Made by a program: the position numbers and the translations under genes. From positions 1 to 64,000 of the forward strand of contig JAGVSM010002983.1 in NCBI GenBank assembly GCA_022494885.1: 64,000 nt of DNA, written 5' to 3'. The notes beneath the pieces were generated by a model. That model was given only the letters and a program-made list of their open reading frames with translations. It made no database searches and had not been told where the DNA came from. Source of the stretch: Micrasema longulum (Eukaryota; Arthropoda; Insecta; Trichoptera; Brachycentridae). Numbering within the stretch: position 1 is the first letter of the stretch; each line of letters opens with the position of its first letter. This document shows positions 1 to 11,360 of this stretch, in pieces.

Positions 1-298
1 ATGAATCTCACCCACGTGATAAAGGTTTCAGCTCTTTTACTTCACAAAGTCAACAGATGGAAGAGTTGAGGAAATGTGGATGTTCAAACATGGTCAGAAT
101 GGTGAATGTTACACAGTGTGTAAAGTGGCCACTTAAACCAGCCAATGACAGGTCATAAGCCCTGTAAATGCCTAGACTTCCATATTCCATTCTCAAAAAT
201 TTTTCCCTCTCTGTTGAAATAAATTTAAATATGAACAACTCCCTAGGGAGGAAATCCAGCCAGTCTGCAAGCATTTGGACATAATCAAACATTGTTGA
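1..298 (-). repeat. Dispersed repeat A, copy 1 (cut by window edge)
   Basis: This is a minus-strand copy of a repeat seen about ten times in the window. Its hallmark is a core of about 80 bp (GGCTTATGACCTGTC, then AAGTGGCCACTTTACACAC and TGTGTAACATTC). The outer end reads like CAATGTTTTGAGTATGTCC. The core is better preserved than the flanks. No coding potential is seen. Whether it is a SINE or a foldback-type element is unresolved. Confidence 0.75.
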
Positions 299-521
299 AC
301 TAAAAATTCAACTAAAGTTCAACTAAAAAATGCCTTAAACCTGGAAAAAATTTGAGAACATTATTTTTTTACAAAACCCTCGTAATTTTAATAAAAATCG
401 CATTGAACATATTCAAAACTTTTTTTTCGGACAATTCGATTTTAAAAATAATGTTACGTTTTCAAGTAGGACTGAGTCCGCTAATTTTCATAAAATTCAA
501 AATCCCGCAACTCGGCGTGTC

Positions 522-782
522 ATGTTGGATATGAGCTTTCTCCATAAAATTGTTGATAACCTAATCGATGGTCCAGAAATTGTTAGAAGCATTTCGTATC
601 TTGTCCCTGTCCGTAGAACTCGTAATTCTATACTCTTCGACTTTCCGAGCTCACTGACCAATTATATGAAGAATAGCACTCTTCGAAGAATACAGACTAC
701 CCATAATGACAGTTTTAGTTACATCGTCATATTACGTTTTATCAGATCTGTTAAAAACTTTTTTAATTTATCTCTCGCATAA
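522..782 (+). mobile_element. LINE C-terminal fragment (non-LTR reverse transcriptase tail)
   Basis: About 86 codons match the C-terminal end seen in other LINE pieces here: a hydrophobic stretch, then VPVRRTRNS, then a line of basic residues, ending at a stop. It is 5'-truncated with no catalytic RT motifs. It is a dead retrotransposon tail, not a host gene. Confidence 0.6.
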
Positions 783-939
783 ATTTTAACTTTCACATAC
801 ATCTACAACCTGTATATCTTATGAATCTTTTTTTTTTTATGGACTTTATTCAATAAAATATACACATAATTACAATAATAATACATTATAAAGAAAACAA
901 AGTACTAAAAAATATTTTGTCCCGATAAATTTTAATTAA

Positions 940-2390
940 ATTTTATTTTATTAGGGAAATCAACAGTTCTACATACATATTTTAGTAAACAAACAGATAT
1001 AGTGTATAAACTCAGAACTAATAACAGATTTCCACATAGTATACAAAGTTAGAAAAGAAAATATATTACATATCAAATAAATACACACAATTTATACATA
1101 TCAAAATGTTATTTTCATGTACTCAATAATTAAAGATTTTTTTAAATATTAATTTTAAGAACATTAAGTTACTGTAAATTGGACGGGATAAGGACAAAAA
1201 TGCTTGAAGAGAGGATAAGGAGGGGAGGGGAGATGTACATCTATTATTACACTTATTATTATAATGTCTACTAAGTTACATAATACATTTTTAGTGTAAA
1301 TTTTAAATCTGACAGAGTGATGTTTGTGTAATCTATATTTTTAAATTTTGTATTGTACATTGAAAAAGTGCATTTTTAACATACGATGTTTTACTTATTG
1401 GTACATGAAACAGGACACCCGATGACAAACTATTCAATAATTGTTTGTCATCGGTTGCTCAGACATTAGTTTTAATTTATAATCAAATAAAAAAAGTACA
1501 GACAATACTGTATACGGATAAAATAATAAACATAAAAAATAGTTTAAAGAAGTATATAATTTTTTTTTAAGTAAGAAAATAGAGTAAAATAATACAATTA
1601 AATTAAAGAATAGCAATTTACTTAAATATATTTCAAATGTAAGAAAAAAATTAAACACATATGTAAATAGTGTGCGCTCATAAATGTAATCGAAACAAGA
1701 TAAAAAATAAAACAAAATAAATCGAAAATTTCAATTCGTATCTACAGAAAAAATAAAAATAATAAGAAAATTAAAATTACCTATTAAAATTAAGATCTAA
1801 AAAATGTAAATAAAATAAGAAAGAAATAAAAGAAAGGGTTAACCTAAGAAAATAACAAAAATGTATTCAATGAGAGATAAAAAAAAAGAAATGTTTTACA
1901 TAAATAATAAATCAATATAGGAACGTTCTGTCTACTAACCACTTACGTAATAAAAACATAATTTTATTTTTACTATGACATGTTTTCATGTCAAGTGGCA
2001 ACATATTAAATATTTTTGGAACAATATAATCCAACGTACGTTGTCCATATTTATTTTTAAATTTTGGTACAACAAGGCCATCAACAAATGTAAATCTTGT
2101 TAGATAGCTGTGTTCTAGTTTATTTTTATATATCGAGCTGAACATCTGTTGGATAATAATTTTGCTCCATAAAATACCCTTAACTGGTAAAACATTTAAT
2201 TTATTTTACATAAATGGAGTATTATGTCTCTGATTGTATACATAATTGGTTGCAATCAATTTGACAAGTGCATTTTGAACATTTTGTACATATTTAATGT
2301 TTGTTGCACAAGAATGTCTCCAAGCGGTGATCCTGTAACTTATTATGGATTCTCCCAGAGACAAATATACATACTTATCTAATTGTGGAG
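940..2390 (-). mobile_element. LINE 3' end: C-terminal ORF relic and long 3' UTR
   Basis: On the minus strand 1912-2145 encodes FTFVDGLVVPKFKNKYGQRT and PKIFNMLP. The same C-terminal end is carried by the larger LINE at 7983-8825, so the two belong to one family. Related but broken coding sequence extends upstream to about 2385. The 3' UTR runs to about 940, and its last 200 bp match, inverted, the tail at 16190-16377. The rest is AT-rich without signals. Confidence 0.65.
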
Positions 2391-2954
2391 AGAGGATCTA
2401 AAAACTTAAATTTGTGCAGTTGTGAATTTGTTGTGTTGGTTGTGAATTTTTCAGTGATAAATATAAATGTTAATGTAAGCAGAGAGAGAGGGGAGGAAGG
2501 TAAAGTTAGAACTATACCACGTCTTCTCCCTTTTATGTAGGCACTTTTTATTTAATTTTTATAATATATATATTATTTTTTAATTTTATTTTTTTCCCGT
2601 CTCCTTCTGTATCCATAATAAATTAATGAAAATCTTTAATTGGTCATACTTTTTAAAATAGTTTTCTTGTACCTTGATTTTGTTGAAAAGACTGTATGAT
2701 TTCCATTGTAAATAAATAAATTCAAGTAGATTTGTATAGAATTTTAAAAAACATGTACCACTAATAAAATATATTGATTAATAAAAAAATATTAAAAATC
2801 ATAGTGCATTTCATTATCCAGTCCCTAAAATTGAAGAGCATTTCCATCGAATCAAAGGTAGGTCCATATCATTGATCCTTTCCTTTCTTCAAATATTTCC
2901 AACATTTAACAAAACTGAATAAAATGAGTTTTTTCGTTACCGTCCGCTTTTTTT
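2391..2954. other. AT-rich stretch with no recognisable feature
   Basis: The stretch holds a short purine run (about 2483-2504), T-rich tracts and an AATAAATAAATT end near 2710 that looks like a worn LINE tail. No gene or RNA is seen. Confidence 0.5.
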
Positions 2955-3080
2955 TTTCTTTCCATATGCTTCAACTAGGGAGCGGACATAGAATGATGAT
3001 GACAAGTCATCATAATAGAATTTCAAGTGGACAAAAGTGAGGGAATTTCCACACCTATTCGCGTTCAATTAGGGGAAAAA
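2955..3080 (+). mobile_element. RTE-like LINE 3' tail and a short dispersed repeat
   Basis: The segment CTTCAACTAGGGAGCGGACA repeats the 3' end of the RTE-like LINE that ends near 28320, including the ATGATGA tail. The following 60 bp (aagtggacaaaagtgag and on) recur at 33812-33890. Both are tails without coding capacity. Confidence 0.5.
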
Positions 3081-3261
3081 AGCTAACAAAGCTGCCTGCG
3101 ATATTGACGCAGTTTACGGTGAAGATGCTGCGAATTATCGACAAATTTGTTGTAAAATAATAAAGGAGTATGCATTATTGACTAATTTGTTGTAATTTTT
3201 CCTCTTGTCCTCTCAATTTGAAAAAAACAGACACAACTTCTGTTAACACTCAATGATTTGA

Positions 3262-3532
3262 CTTTTCGTCATCGTAATTCACTTTCCGCACCTAATGGTG
3301 TATAGGGCACTGCATTGGTCCACCAATCGCAGTGTATCTTGATCATTTTTGTTACATGAAAGTGAGATGATCAGTCTTACGCTTCAGTTACCAGTCCAGA
3401 GATTATGAAATATTCTGGTGCAAAAACACCTTTTTAAATAAATATTTCATTTCAACCATGCCGCGAATCGAACCCGAGACCTCTTGCATTGTACGCAAAT
3501 GCCCTGACCTCTATACCACTAGGCCGACTATC
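3262..3532 (-). mobile_element. tRNA-derived SINE, family S1
   Basis: Read on the minus strand, a tRNA-like head carries an A-box-like segment (tagtggtatagaggtcaggg) and a B box (GGTTCGATTCGCGG). A body with GGTGTTTT...GAATATTTCATA follows, then a 3' part ending near tgcggaaagtg. Full-length relatives lie at 26285-26553 and 58616-58856, a shorter one at 17797-17968, and a head only at 47353-47428. A functional tRNA is excluded because the acceptor stem is not closed and the body continues. Confidence 0.85.
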
Positions 3533-3859
3533 GACTTTTAGCCATTTATAAATATTTTCTTAATCACAATGATTGCATCATAATTAATTACCGATATTAT
3601 ACAAATGAATGCACTATTTGCAAATACAAATGATTGATAATTTACATAAGGAAAAGGGTATCGCCTTTAATTGTTTATCTACTGATAATATTCAATCATT
3701 CATATTTTATCGACACAAAACGTTTATCTATTCAAAAATAGATATAAAAGGTAATAAAGTCGATACACAAACAACCTAAATAAATTGTTCCCTTATCAAA
3801 ATGCGATAATTTACCTTTGGACGGACGTGAATTTTAAGTGAATATTCTTACAATATTTG
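3533..3859. other. AT-rich spacer, nothing recognised
   Basis: The stretch is rich in short ATCGAT/GATAAT words, similar in flavour to 17640-17790 and 18740-18890. No ORF, RNA or clear repeat boundary is seen. Confidence 0.5.
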
Positions 3860-4105
3860 AGTTTGTCCAAATGTTCGCAGACAAAAGACTGGATTTCACC
3901 CCCTCGGGAGTCATTAAGATTAACAAATTACAACAGGGATGGAGAATACCTTAAATAAGGGAATATGTAAGTCTAGGCATTTACAGGGCTTATGACCTGT
4001 CATTGGCTGGTTTAAGTGGCCACTTTACACACTGTGTAACATTCACCATTTTGCCTATGTTTAAACATATTTCTTCAATTCTTCCATTTGTTGATTTCTT
4101 ACATT
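3860..4105 (+). repeat. Dispersed repeat A, copy 2
   Basis: This plus-strand copy begins at the outer end (gtttgtccaaatgttcgcag) and retains the conserved core with GGCTTATGACCTGTCATTGG. Flanks are more diverged than in copy 1. Confidence 0.75.
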
Positions 4106-4142
4106 GTTTAAATTGTTTTTAGATTATAGGCCTCCGTAAAGT

Positions 4143-4380
4143 TAGGGTTTCCTAGGACAGCGGTGCCCGTATTTTAACGGCCGTAGTGAACGGCGATGCA
4201 GCGGACAGCCGCCGTAACGTTGACTAGAGAGTGGTTTCCGAGGGAAACGGTGTTAAATGGTGTTGACAACACCGTTTTCCTAGGAAACCACACTCTAGTC
4301 ACCGTTACGACGGCTGTCTACTGCATCACCGTTCACTACGGCCGTTAAACTACGGGCACCGCTGTCCTAGGAAACCCTAG
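4143..4380. mobile_element. Foldback MITE: near-complete 238-bp palindrome
   Basis: The two halves are inverted copies of each other over about 115 bp each. Left begins GGGTTTCCTAGGACAGCGG and the right end is its reverse complement. The ends GGGTTTCC...GGAAACCC sit next to TA on both sides, suggesting a TA or 3-bp target duplication. It is GC-rich compared with its surroundings and non-coding. The superfamily is uncertain. Confidence 0.8.
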
Positions 4381-4394
4381 CTTAAGCATTATCG

Positions 4395-5390
4395 TCAGAA
4401 TCAAGAAAGGAGTTCTGCGGTGGTTTGGACATGTAGAGTAAGGGCCGGTTTTATTAACATCTAATCAAACTTCCGTAAGTGTAACGAACCGTTGGTCGTT
4501 CGTTACGATAACCGGCGGTTTTGTGCTCTATAAACCATTTTTGATAACGGACGGTCGCCGGTAAGCATTTTCATAGAAATTGAATTTTTTTCGTCAATTG
4601 TCTGTGGAAAAACTTTTTATCTAAGCTCTTTCTGTCAAATGCGAACGGTGCGCATTCGCATTGAATGAAAAAATACATCAAATGCAAATACTCGATAATT
4701 TTGAACGAAGTTTTTACACAAAAAAAGAACTATGAGTTGAGAGTACTATGAATTAAAATTATTAAAATCAAGCAGGTACGATGGATAGTTTTTACTATTA
4801 TCTGTTATTTTACTATACATTTATATCTATAAACCATGTTTAAAATTTATAAAAATTTACTGCTGAATATATTTATCCATCAGACTAAAGTTGATTTTAT
4901 ACCACCACGCAGAGTAAAAAACGTACAAAACTGGTAATTCAACTAAATCCCGAGATAATGACTATCTGCATGTTAATTGGGCGGAGATTTGATCAAATAA
5001 CAATGTGATAAAACAACTGTCATGTCAAATACGGCAGCGGCGCTGAAGGTAACGGATCGTAATGCATTAACCGGTCAAAATCGGCCAGTAACCATTTAAC
5101 CATAGATTTGACGGCTCGTAACGCTACAAACCTTTATAAAACACAATAATCGGCCGGTATACCAAATATTAGTTAAAAATGGTATCAAGTTAACGAACGG
5201 ATGTTTATAAAACCGGCCCTAAATGAACAGTGGAAGGCTGGGCTAAAGGGATTTACTGTGCGACTGTTGATGGATGCAGAAAACGAGGAAGACTGAGATA
5301 GATATGGCACGACCAAATCAAACAAATTCTTGAAGATGGACATGTCAAAACTCGGAATAAATGCGTGCATGAGAAGGTTTTATGTTTGAA
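4395..5390 (+). mobile_element. RTE-like LINE C-terminal fragment, split by a MITE
   Basis: Bases 4395-4440 encode KKGVLRWFGHVE, the typical C-terminal segment of RTE/Proto2-like LINEs. After the element at 4442-5219 is skipped, 5221-5390 continues with a MNSGRL-like segment, then GCRKRGR and RWHDQIKQILEDGH, in broken frames. The palindromic MITE at 4143 lies just upstream. The piece is dead. Confidence 0.6.
4442..5219. mobile_element. PIF/Harbinger-like MITE, 778 bp, TSD TAA
   Basis: The termini are inverted repeats: left GGGCCGGTTTTATTAACATC, right ATGTTTATAAAACCGGCCC. The element is flanked by TAA at 4439-4441 and 5220-5222. A TWA 3-bp duplication is the known habit of PIF/Harbinger elements. 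The inside holds the word CCGG(C/T)CGGT several times and no ORF, so it is non-autonomous. It interrupts LINE coding sequence that resumes on the other side. Confidence 0.8.
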
Positions 5391-5399
5391 TATGTAGAC

Positions 5400-5650
5400 A
5401 GTGGCGAGCTGTGATTTATTTTATAGGTAATCTACAAAAAATGTTTATCAATTTGTACCTGCCTACATATAAGTACAACATTCAAAAATAATAAATGGTT
5501 TATTTATTGCATAACTTTATAATAAAATAACTAGGAGGTAGTCATGTAATTGTTTATTTTTGCATAAAAATGTCTGTCTTAAAACAGTTTGTACCTAGTT
5601 AGGCAGACTAGACATGATCCAGAGAAATATATTAGCTAAGTGTGTATGTA
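5400..5650 (+). repeat. Dispersed repeat B
   Basis: The hallmark is GTGGCGAGC(T)GTGATTTATT followed by a line ending in TAGGCAGACTAGACATGATCC. Related copies are at 33560-33745 (3' part), 42680-42740 (5' part) and, inverted, 63895-63935. No coding sequence is seen. Family unknown. Confidence 0.6.
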
Positions 5651-5689
5651 GTAGATAAAGTAATTTTTATTTTTGAGTTAATTTATTTT

Positions 5690-6058
5690 TATTTGATTTA
5701 TTTATTTATATATACGCCCAATGGGCATTTTTAAGGACATAGATATACTTAATGGTATATAGACTTTGCGGGAGTGGAAGCGGGAGAGAGGTGTTTACAA
5801 TTGAATTTGATTCAGTGATCGTTTGAAAGAAGACATCTTGTTATCAAAGAACTCAAGACTGGTATGTTTGTTGGCAGACCTAAGAATTTTGGGCGTAGGG
5901 GAATGAAAACCATAGTTATTTCTATTAAAGAGTAAGTTTTGTCTGAGGTTTCTAGTTGGGATATTTAATTTTATTGAGCTCAGTAGTTTAGGCGCATCAA
6001 AGAGTGAGTTGAGAATTTTAAATGGGACTAGAAGGTCGGATTTATTTTTGTTAATGAT
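5690..6058 (-). mobile_element. LINE 3' fragment, same family as 39100-39655
   Basis: The minus strand encodes a worn version of the C-terminal end found at 39193-39642 (words such as [16 protein letters not shown]). It ends in a 3' UTR with the small hairpin CGCCCAATGGGC and an AAATAAATAAAT tail. Frames are broken. Confidence 0.6.
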
Positions 6059-6059
6059 C

Positions 6060-7240
6060 CATGATTATTATTATTATTATTAAGAAGTGTATTTATTACA
6101 CGTCGGTGGTACTGTCAACTGGGAATTAATCGAACAATTTGTCACTAAAACAACAATATAAGAGACGGTTGGAGTCTACTCGGAGAATTGACAAGTAAGT
6201 AGATAAAAGTACGTGTCAAATGAACTTAGTGACCCTTAACCATATCTAACAGTAATAAAACAATAATAATAAGATAAAAAAAACCGTACTGAACCGTCAA
6301 TGTACTGACAGCAAGAAATTGAAAATAAACAAGAAAGTTTCCTTATTTTTTTTATTTTATTGTTTTCATTTTGGTTCTCAAACAATAAACAATACTTATG
6401 ACATTGATATCGTCGGGGTCACCACCATTTGAATGGATGGGTGCGCGTGAATTGATTTGAGGTTAACTGAGAAAGATGGATTACAGTCAGAGGCGGTTCC
6501 TTAGTATGTGCACAAGTGCAGTGCGCTGCCAAGTAAAAACATGTGGAAAAAAATTAGTAATTTTATTGATAGTAAAAATATGTTATAGGTACAAAGAAAC
6601 AAGGATTCGTTGCAAGATTATACTCGTAAACATCATAATATTCAATACCAGCGCCAAAAGATCTAGCGAGATCGACTCTAGCGGACGATTTTCTCATCTT
6701 GTCTACGCATGCGCAATCGTCCTTGTGCATGTTCTGTTTTGCACAATTCTTTACCCTGAATTTCTATGAAATGTGTAATTTCTCCTAATTTCCTTTTTAA
6801 ATCTTATCAATTATACTTGACTGAGATTTACACTCTCGCCTGATTTCATCATTCGTAACCCTGTCATAGATTGATTTCCATCACATTCTGAATATTGAAG
6901 GCTGAAAGAAAAATGTTGTGGACGATCTCAATCGCCGACTGGGACATTCAGGGGTACATTCTCTGAACAAAATGTAGAATCAACATTACAATCAATTATT
7001 TTATAAAGATATACCAAGTCTAAAATCTGTCTCCTAAATCCCAACTTACCTAGACCAAAATTTTCTAGGCATTGATCATAAGACTGAAGGGTACTGCCCA
7101 GGTTACATTTAAATGTTAGGATTTAAATTTACATTTTTACATTAGGATACATTTAAATTATACTAGGAGAAATTCATTATTCATATCAAGAGATTATTAT
7201 TTATTTTGTAAACGAATTTAAACTGTATTCATTAAATACA
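6060..7240. other. 1.2 kb without supported genes
   Basis: An ATT microsatellite lies at 6062-6082. The rest is AT-rich single-copy-looking sequence. An open frame at 6476-6769 has no recognisable domain and no splice or promoter context, so I do not call it. Confidence 0.5.
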
Positions 7241-7242
7241 TT

Positions 7243-7374
7243 TGTAATTTACTAAATGTTATTAAATATTTGTATATAACCACTTACCGACTTTTATATG
7301 TCTGCCGGTTTCGAGACGTACCCGTCTCTTCGTCAGGACACCAATTAAACCAACATGCAAAACCCACTATACAC
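7243..7374 (-). repeat. Penelope-type terminal repeat, left arm of an inverted pair
   Basis: About 130 bp are repeated in inverted orientation at 9225-9344, flanking a dead LINE. The arm contains a hammerhead-like motif (separate entry) followed, in its own orientation, by GTCGGTAAGTGG and an AT-rich tail. Hammerhead motifs in terminal repeats are an established property of Penelope-like elements. Confidence 0.65.
7298..7341 (-). ncRNA. Hammerhead ribozyme motif HHR2 (minimal stem III), probably inactivated
   Basis: On the minus strand: stem I strand GTGTC, intact core CTGACGA, one unpaired A, stem II GAGACG/CGTCTC with GGTA loop, intact GAAA, then CCGG as a loopless stem III and GACAT pairing with GTGTC. 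The expected U before the cleavage base is C here, which should disable cleavage. Loopless self-complementary stem III matches the known Penelope-associated hammerheads that act as dimers. Confidence 0.7.
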
Positions 7375-7799
7375 CTTCACCATAGTTGTTGCACAAAAAT
7401 ATAAAACCAACACGACATTCATTTTAATAAGCACATGCACTGATTAGGACAAACATGCACTGATTAAATTATGAAAATATTCTCTTGTTTAAGAATTAAT
7501 GAAAAAAGTAGAGGGGATGGAGGGAGGGGATAAGCTTAATAGGTTTTATAGGGTGACCATTACAGTGGAACATCGTATAAAGGACTATATTGAAAGGTTG
7601 TTTGATTATTGATCAAAGGAACATTATTTTTTAAAGCTTTCCTAATGTGAAATATTTCCATATTATTTACTTCCAGCCCTTTATTATTTGTATGTAAGAT
7701 TTAAACTCCTGTGTTTTTATTAAAATCATGATTGAAATTGATTAGGTGATTTGCGAATTCAGAGAAATTATTATTGTGAAGACACCTCATAATATATTC

Positions 7800-9060
7800 T
7801 TTAATTTATTTTTCAAAAATATTTACAAAATATTCTTAAATTAAAGTCCTGCTGAGTTGCATACATACAACTCGTCAGCAGGTTCTTATAAATTACATTA
7901 ATTATTTACACTTAACCTACATTAACAATAATTTTACTTGAAAAACAATTACAGATACATTTTGAAAAATTAAAAACTATCACTAATACAAAAAACTTTT
8001 TTCTAATAACCATAATTTGAGCAAACGTCGAACTCCTGTATTTAACTCAGTATTTTTAATATTGTTTGGTAACATATTAAATATTTTTGGTATACTGTAT
8101 TGCAGTGTCCTTTTGCCATATTTATTGCAGTATCTAGGAACAGCTAGCCCTTCCATACTAGTAAACCTGGTGTTGTAATCATGTACCAACTTGAGTTTAT
8201 ACTCGGAGTGCGACGCATGCTGACAAATTAATTTGTACCAAAGTAGAGTCCTAACAGATAATTTATTTACAGATTTATCCATTAATGATATTGAAATATT
8301 GTGTCTCTGGCGGTATACATCTTTATGTAGTAGCAATTTGCTCATAGAATTTTGCAAGGTTTGAATAAAATTAATATAAGTTTCACTTGATAACCCCCAG
8401 GAAGTTATGGCGTATCGTATAATTGATTCAGAGAGAGATAAATAAACAATTCGTAAAGTATTAACAGGGATATAATATTTTAATATGTACATTCTATTAC
8501 TTATTGCTCTTAATCGCTTACACAATTTTCTAATATGTACATCCCATTTAAAATTACAATCTATAGTTAAACCTAAATAAACATACTGCTCAATATTTTC
8601 AATATTTTCACACATGCACGGTTGCATAATATCACTATGGATACACGTATAGTTATGTGATAAAATTGACGGTGTTGTGTGAGTTTTATAGTTCGGTGAT
8701 CTTATGTGCATAAGTTTGGTTTTCTTTGAATTAATTATTAAACCTGCATCATGGGACCATTTTTGCAGGTTTAAAAAGTCTTCTTGCAATAATTTCTCTG
8801 CAGTTTTGAGGTCCTTGTGAGACACAACTAAAGCAGTATCATCGGCGTATATACATAGTGTTTGACATTATTAGATAGTTTATACATGACTGTCACATAT
8901 ATTATATACAAGGTAGGGCCCAATATTGATCCTTGTGGCACCCCAGAAGAAACGTGTTCTGTTTTACTATTTTCATCTAATACTTTGACACATATTTTTC
9001 TATTTTAACACGAATATTAAATTTTCTTGATGTTCTTCTAACATAAACTGAAGGACAAGA
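7800..9060 (-). mobile_element. LINE with RT motifs, frameshifted and 5'-truncated
   Basis: Minus-strand reading gives SSGVPQGSILGPTLYIIY (about 8900-8950), then after a frameshift YADD at the start of a 280-codon open stretch (8825 down to 7983). That stretch carries the thumb segment LINSKKTKLMHI-like and the C-terminal PKIFNMLP. GVPQGS and YADD are RT domains 4 and 5 of the CR1/Jockey type. The start is lost and the frame broken once. The 3' UTR runs to about 7800. The whole lies between inverted Penelope-type repeats. Confidence 0.85.
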
Positions 9061-9243
9061 ATTGCATTTTAATTGGTAAAGATCTGAATTATTTAATAAA
9101 CTATTTTTATCTTCATTATTAAGCAATAATTTACCAATATTGTTATTTGTATAAAAAGCAGGTTTGATTTTATTTGGTAAAAATTTTGATTCATTTGTGG
9201 ATATAGTATTTACATAAAGAATTCTTGCATGTTAGTTTAATTG

Positions 9244-9287
9244 GTGTCCTGACAAAGAGACGGGTACGTTTCGAAACCGGTAGACAT
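9244..9287 (+). ncRNA. Hammerhead ribozyme motif HHR3, right arm, probably inactivated
   Basis: This is the mirror copy of HHR2. GTGTC stem I strand, CTGACAA (core G8 changed to A), one extra A, GAGACG/CGTTTC stem II with one wobble, GAAA, CCGG, then UA and GACAT. Here the cleavage-site U is kept but the core G is lost. It sits in the right arm 9225-9344 of the inverted pair. Confidence 0.7.
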
Positions 9288-9349
9288 AGAAAAGTCGGTA
9301 AGTGGTTTTATACAAATATTTAATAACATTTAGTGTAATTAACATGTTT

Positions 9350-9889
9350 GGAAAAAAAATAATATTTTCCATACAGAAAACTTAATTGTACACTGTAAGT
9401 AATATTGAAGACAAATTTAAACTTCCCATCTGGGAGAAATCGAGAAATTCAAAACGTTTTCGTGAAATTATTAGATAACGTATTTGGGAGATTTTAAAAT
9501 CAGTAAAAAGGTTATCTTTATTTGTCTTCACCACTTTTTTATCAATATTAATTAAATATTAGCTTATATTTACATAATTTATCTGGTTTTTGTTAAATAA
9601 CTGCGAAATGTTACGCGGTAGGTTGATTTTCTTGATATCAAGCGTAATAGGACATATTTATCATAATTATGAATTTCATTTTGTTTTTAATATTTTTTAA
9701 TGTGTTAATATGTACTATCAAACTGAGCCAAAAAATTACGTATCGTATTATGAGCGCTATGATTTTTAAGGTTTTTTAATTTTGAAATTATCCGCCTGTG
9801 ACGTCACAAGTTCTCTTCGGCAATTGGTGAATGAGGAAGTTCAGTGTTGTTTATTTGTTAAAAGACTATTAAATTAACTGAACTGAACA
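9350..9889. other. AT-rich spacer with dispersed repeat E at its right end
   Basis: From about 9700 the words TGACGTCACAAGTTCTCT and GAGGAAGTTCAGTG recur, diverged, near 48240-48340, 52920-52950 and 53260-53620. No coding sequence is seen. The left part shows nothing recognisable. Confidence 0.45.
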
Positions 9890-10760
9890 ACTGTGGATGG
9901 CTTCAGCCAGACGACAGAATTTGATCCAGGATACGGCTCTACCTAATGTAGGGAGTACCGCTTTACCCACCGTTAAACTACTGGGAGTTTTACTCAATTC
10001 TGACCTTTCTCTTGACGCTCAAATTAGTAGAACGATAAGTTCATGCTTTTACCAGCTGAGAGAGATTAAATGCATACGCAAAATTTGCCGGTTGATGCCG
10101 CTCGTCAATTAATAAATGCGTTTGTAGTGTATAGAGTCGATTATTGTAATGGTATCTATGCAGGTCTACCGATGAACAAAATGACTCGCCTACAATCTGT
10201 ATTGAATGCCGCAGCGAGACTTATTTTCGGAATCTCTAAGTTCAGTCATATCACTCCACTACTTCGGGAACTACACTGGCTACGTTTTTCACAGAGGGTC
10301 GAATACAAACTCTGTTGGCTTATGTATAAGTCACTGCACAACTCTGCTCCGGAATATCTAAGAGAACTATGCATTCCAGATGAACTAGCTGACAGGCGTC
10401 TCACGCTTAGATCAGCTACGTCTACGGCGAGAGGAAAAGTTATATACCTCTACGCAAACAGCGCACTAAATTTAGTGAACGCGCATTTGCGGTCGCAGGT
10501 CCTATGGCATGGAATGCTCTCCCAGCAGAGGTGCGAGGCTGTGAAAGTGAAGTGATGTTTCGGAAAAAACTTAAAACCCACTTGTTCTCTTAAATCATTT
10601 GAATAAATCCGTAGCATGTGACAACAAAATAAATTATTTTAATTAAATTACAAATTTAAAAGCTTCAATTAAATTAACTTAACAATAAAATCACCATGTA
10701 AAGCGCCCTTGAGGTATTTTATTACGAAAATGGCGCTGTATAAGTTATCCATAATAAATA
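9890..10760 (+). mobile_element. L2/CR1-like LINE 3' end, copy 1
   Basis: Broken frames encode [47 protein letters not shown] and [11 protein letters not shown]. These are typical of the region after the RT catalytic domain in L2/CR1-like LINEs. A frameshift lies near 10085 and further damage near 10440. The tail is GCGCCCTTGAGG...AATGGCGCT followed by ATAAATAAAT. The copy at 41345-42235 is very similar and has an uninterrupted frame. Confidence 0.85.
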
Positions 10761-11360
10761 AATTAAAGCAATTTTTTTTTTTTAATTTTATATTTGGTAT
10801 TATCCGCGCCATGGTTTTTTAATATTTTTTTTTTTACCGATTTGTTTTTCTGAAAAATCAGGTGTTTTAGGCACCCTGTGCAGGCACCCCTCCATTTTAA
10901 AACGGTAACCCCAGTCGCGGGGGACATTTGTTGGATATCATTTATATAAAAATTTGTTCATTTACATAAGTGCGAGATCTAGGTGTCATCTTTGACCAAA
11001 GGCTGTCTTTTGTCAGTCACATAAACTGCATAGCCAATAAATCCTTAAAAATGCTAGGCTATATTTTGCGCGTAACTAAGGATTTTAAAAATATAGCTAC
11101 GAGGAAATTGATGTACACAGCTTTGGTTAGGAGCCAGTTGGAATACAACTCAACTATATGAACTCCGCATAATAGTTCTCACCATTATACTCTAGAAAAA
11201 GTTCAAAATAAGTTTTTAAGATACGTTAACTTTAAACTTGGAATCAGATATGAATTTATTAACTATGATTTTTTATTAAATACTTTGAACTTGTTGAAAC
11301 TTACTGAGAGAAGAAAAATTATAGATTTACTGAATTTATTTAAGATTGTAAACTTTACAT

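Noticed and set aside
6476..6769. 97-codon plus-strand frame
   Set aside because: No recognisable domain; AT-rich intergenic context among repeats.
7983..8825. 280-codon minus-strand frame as a host gene
   Set aside because: YADD lies at its start and GVPQGS just upstream in another frame; it is a LINE reverse transcriptase.
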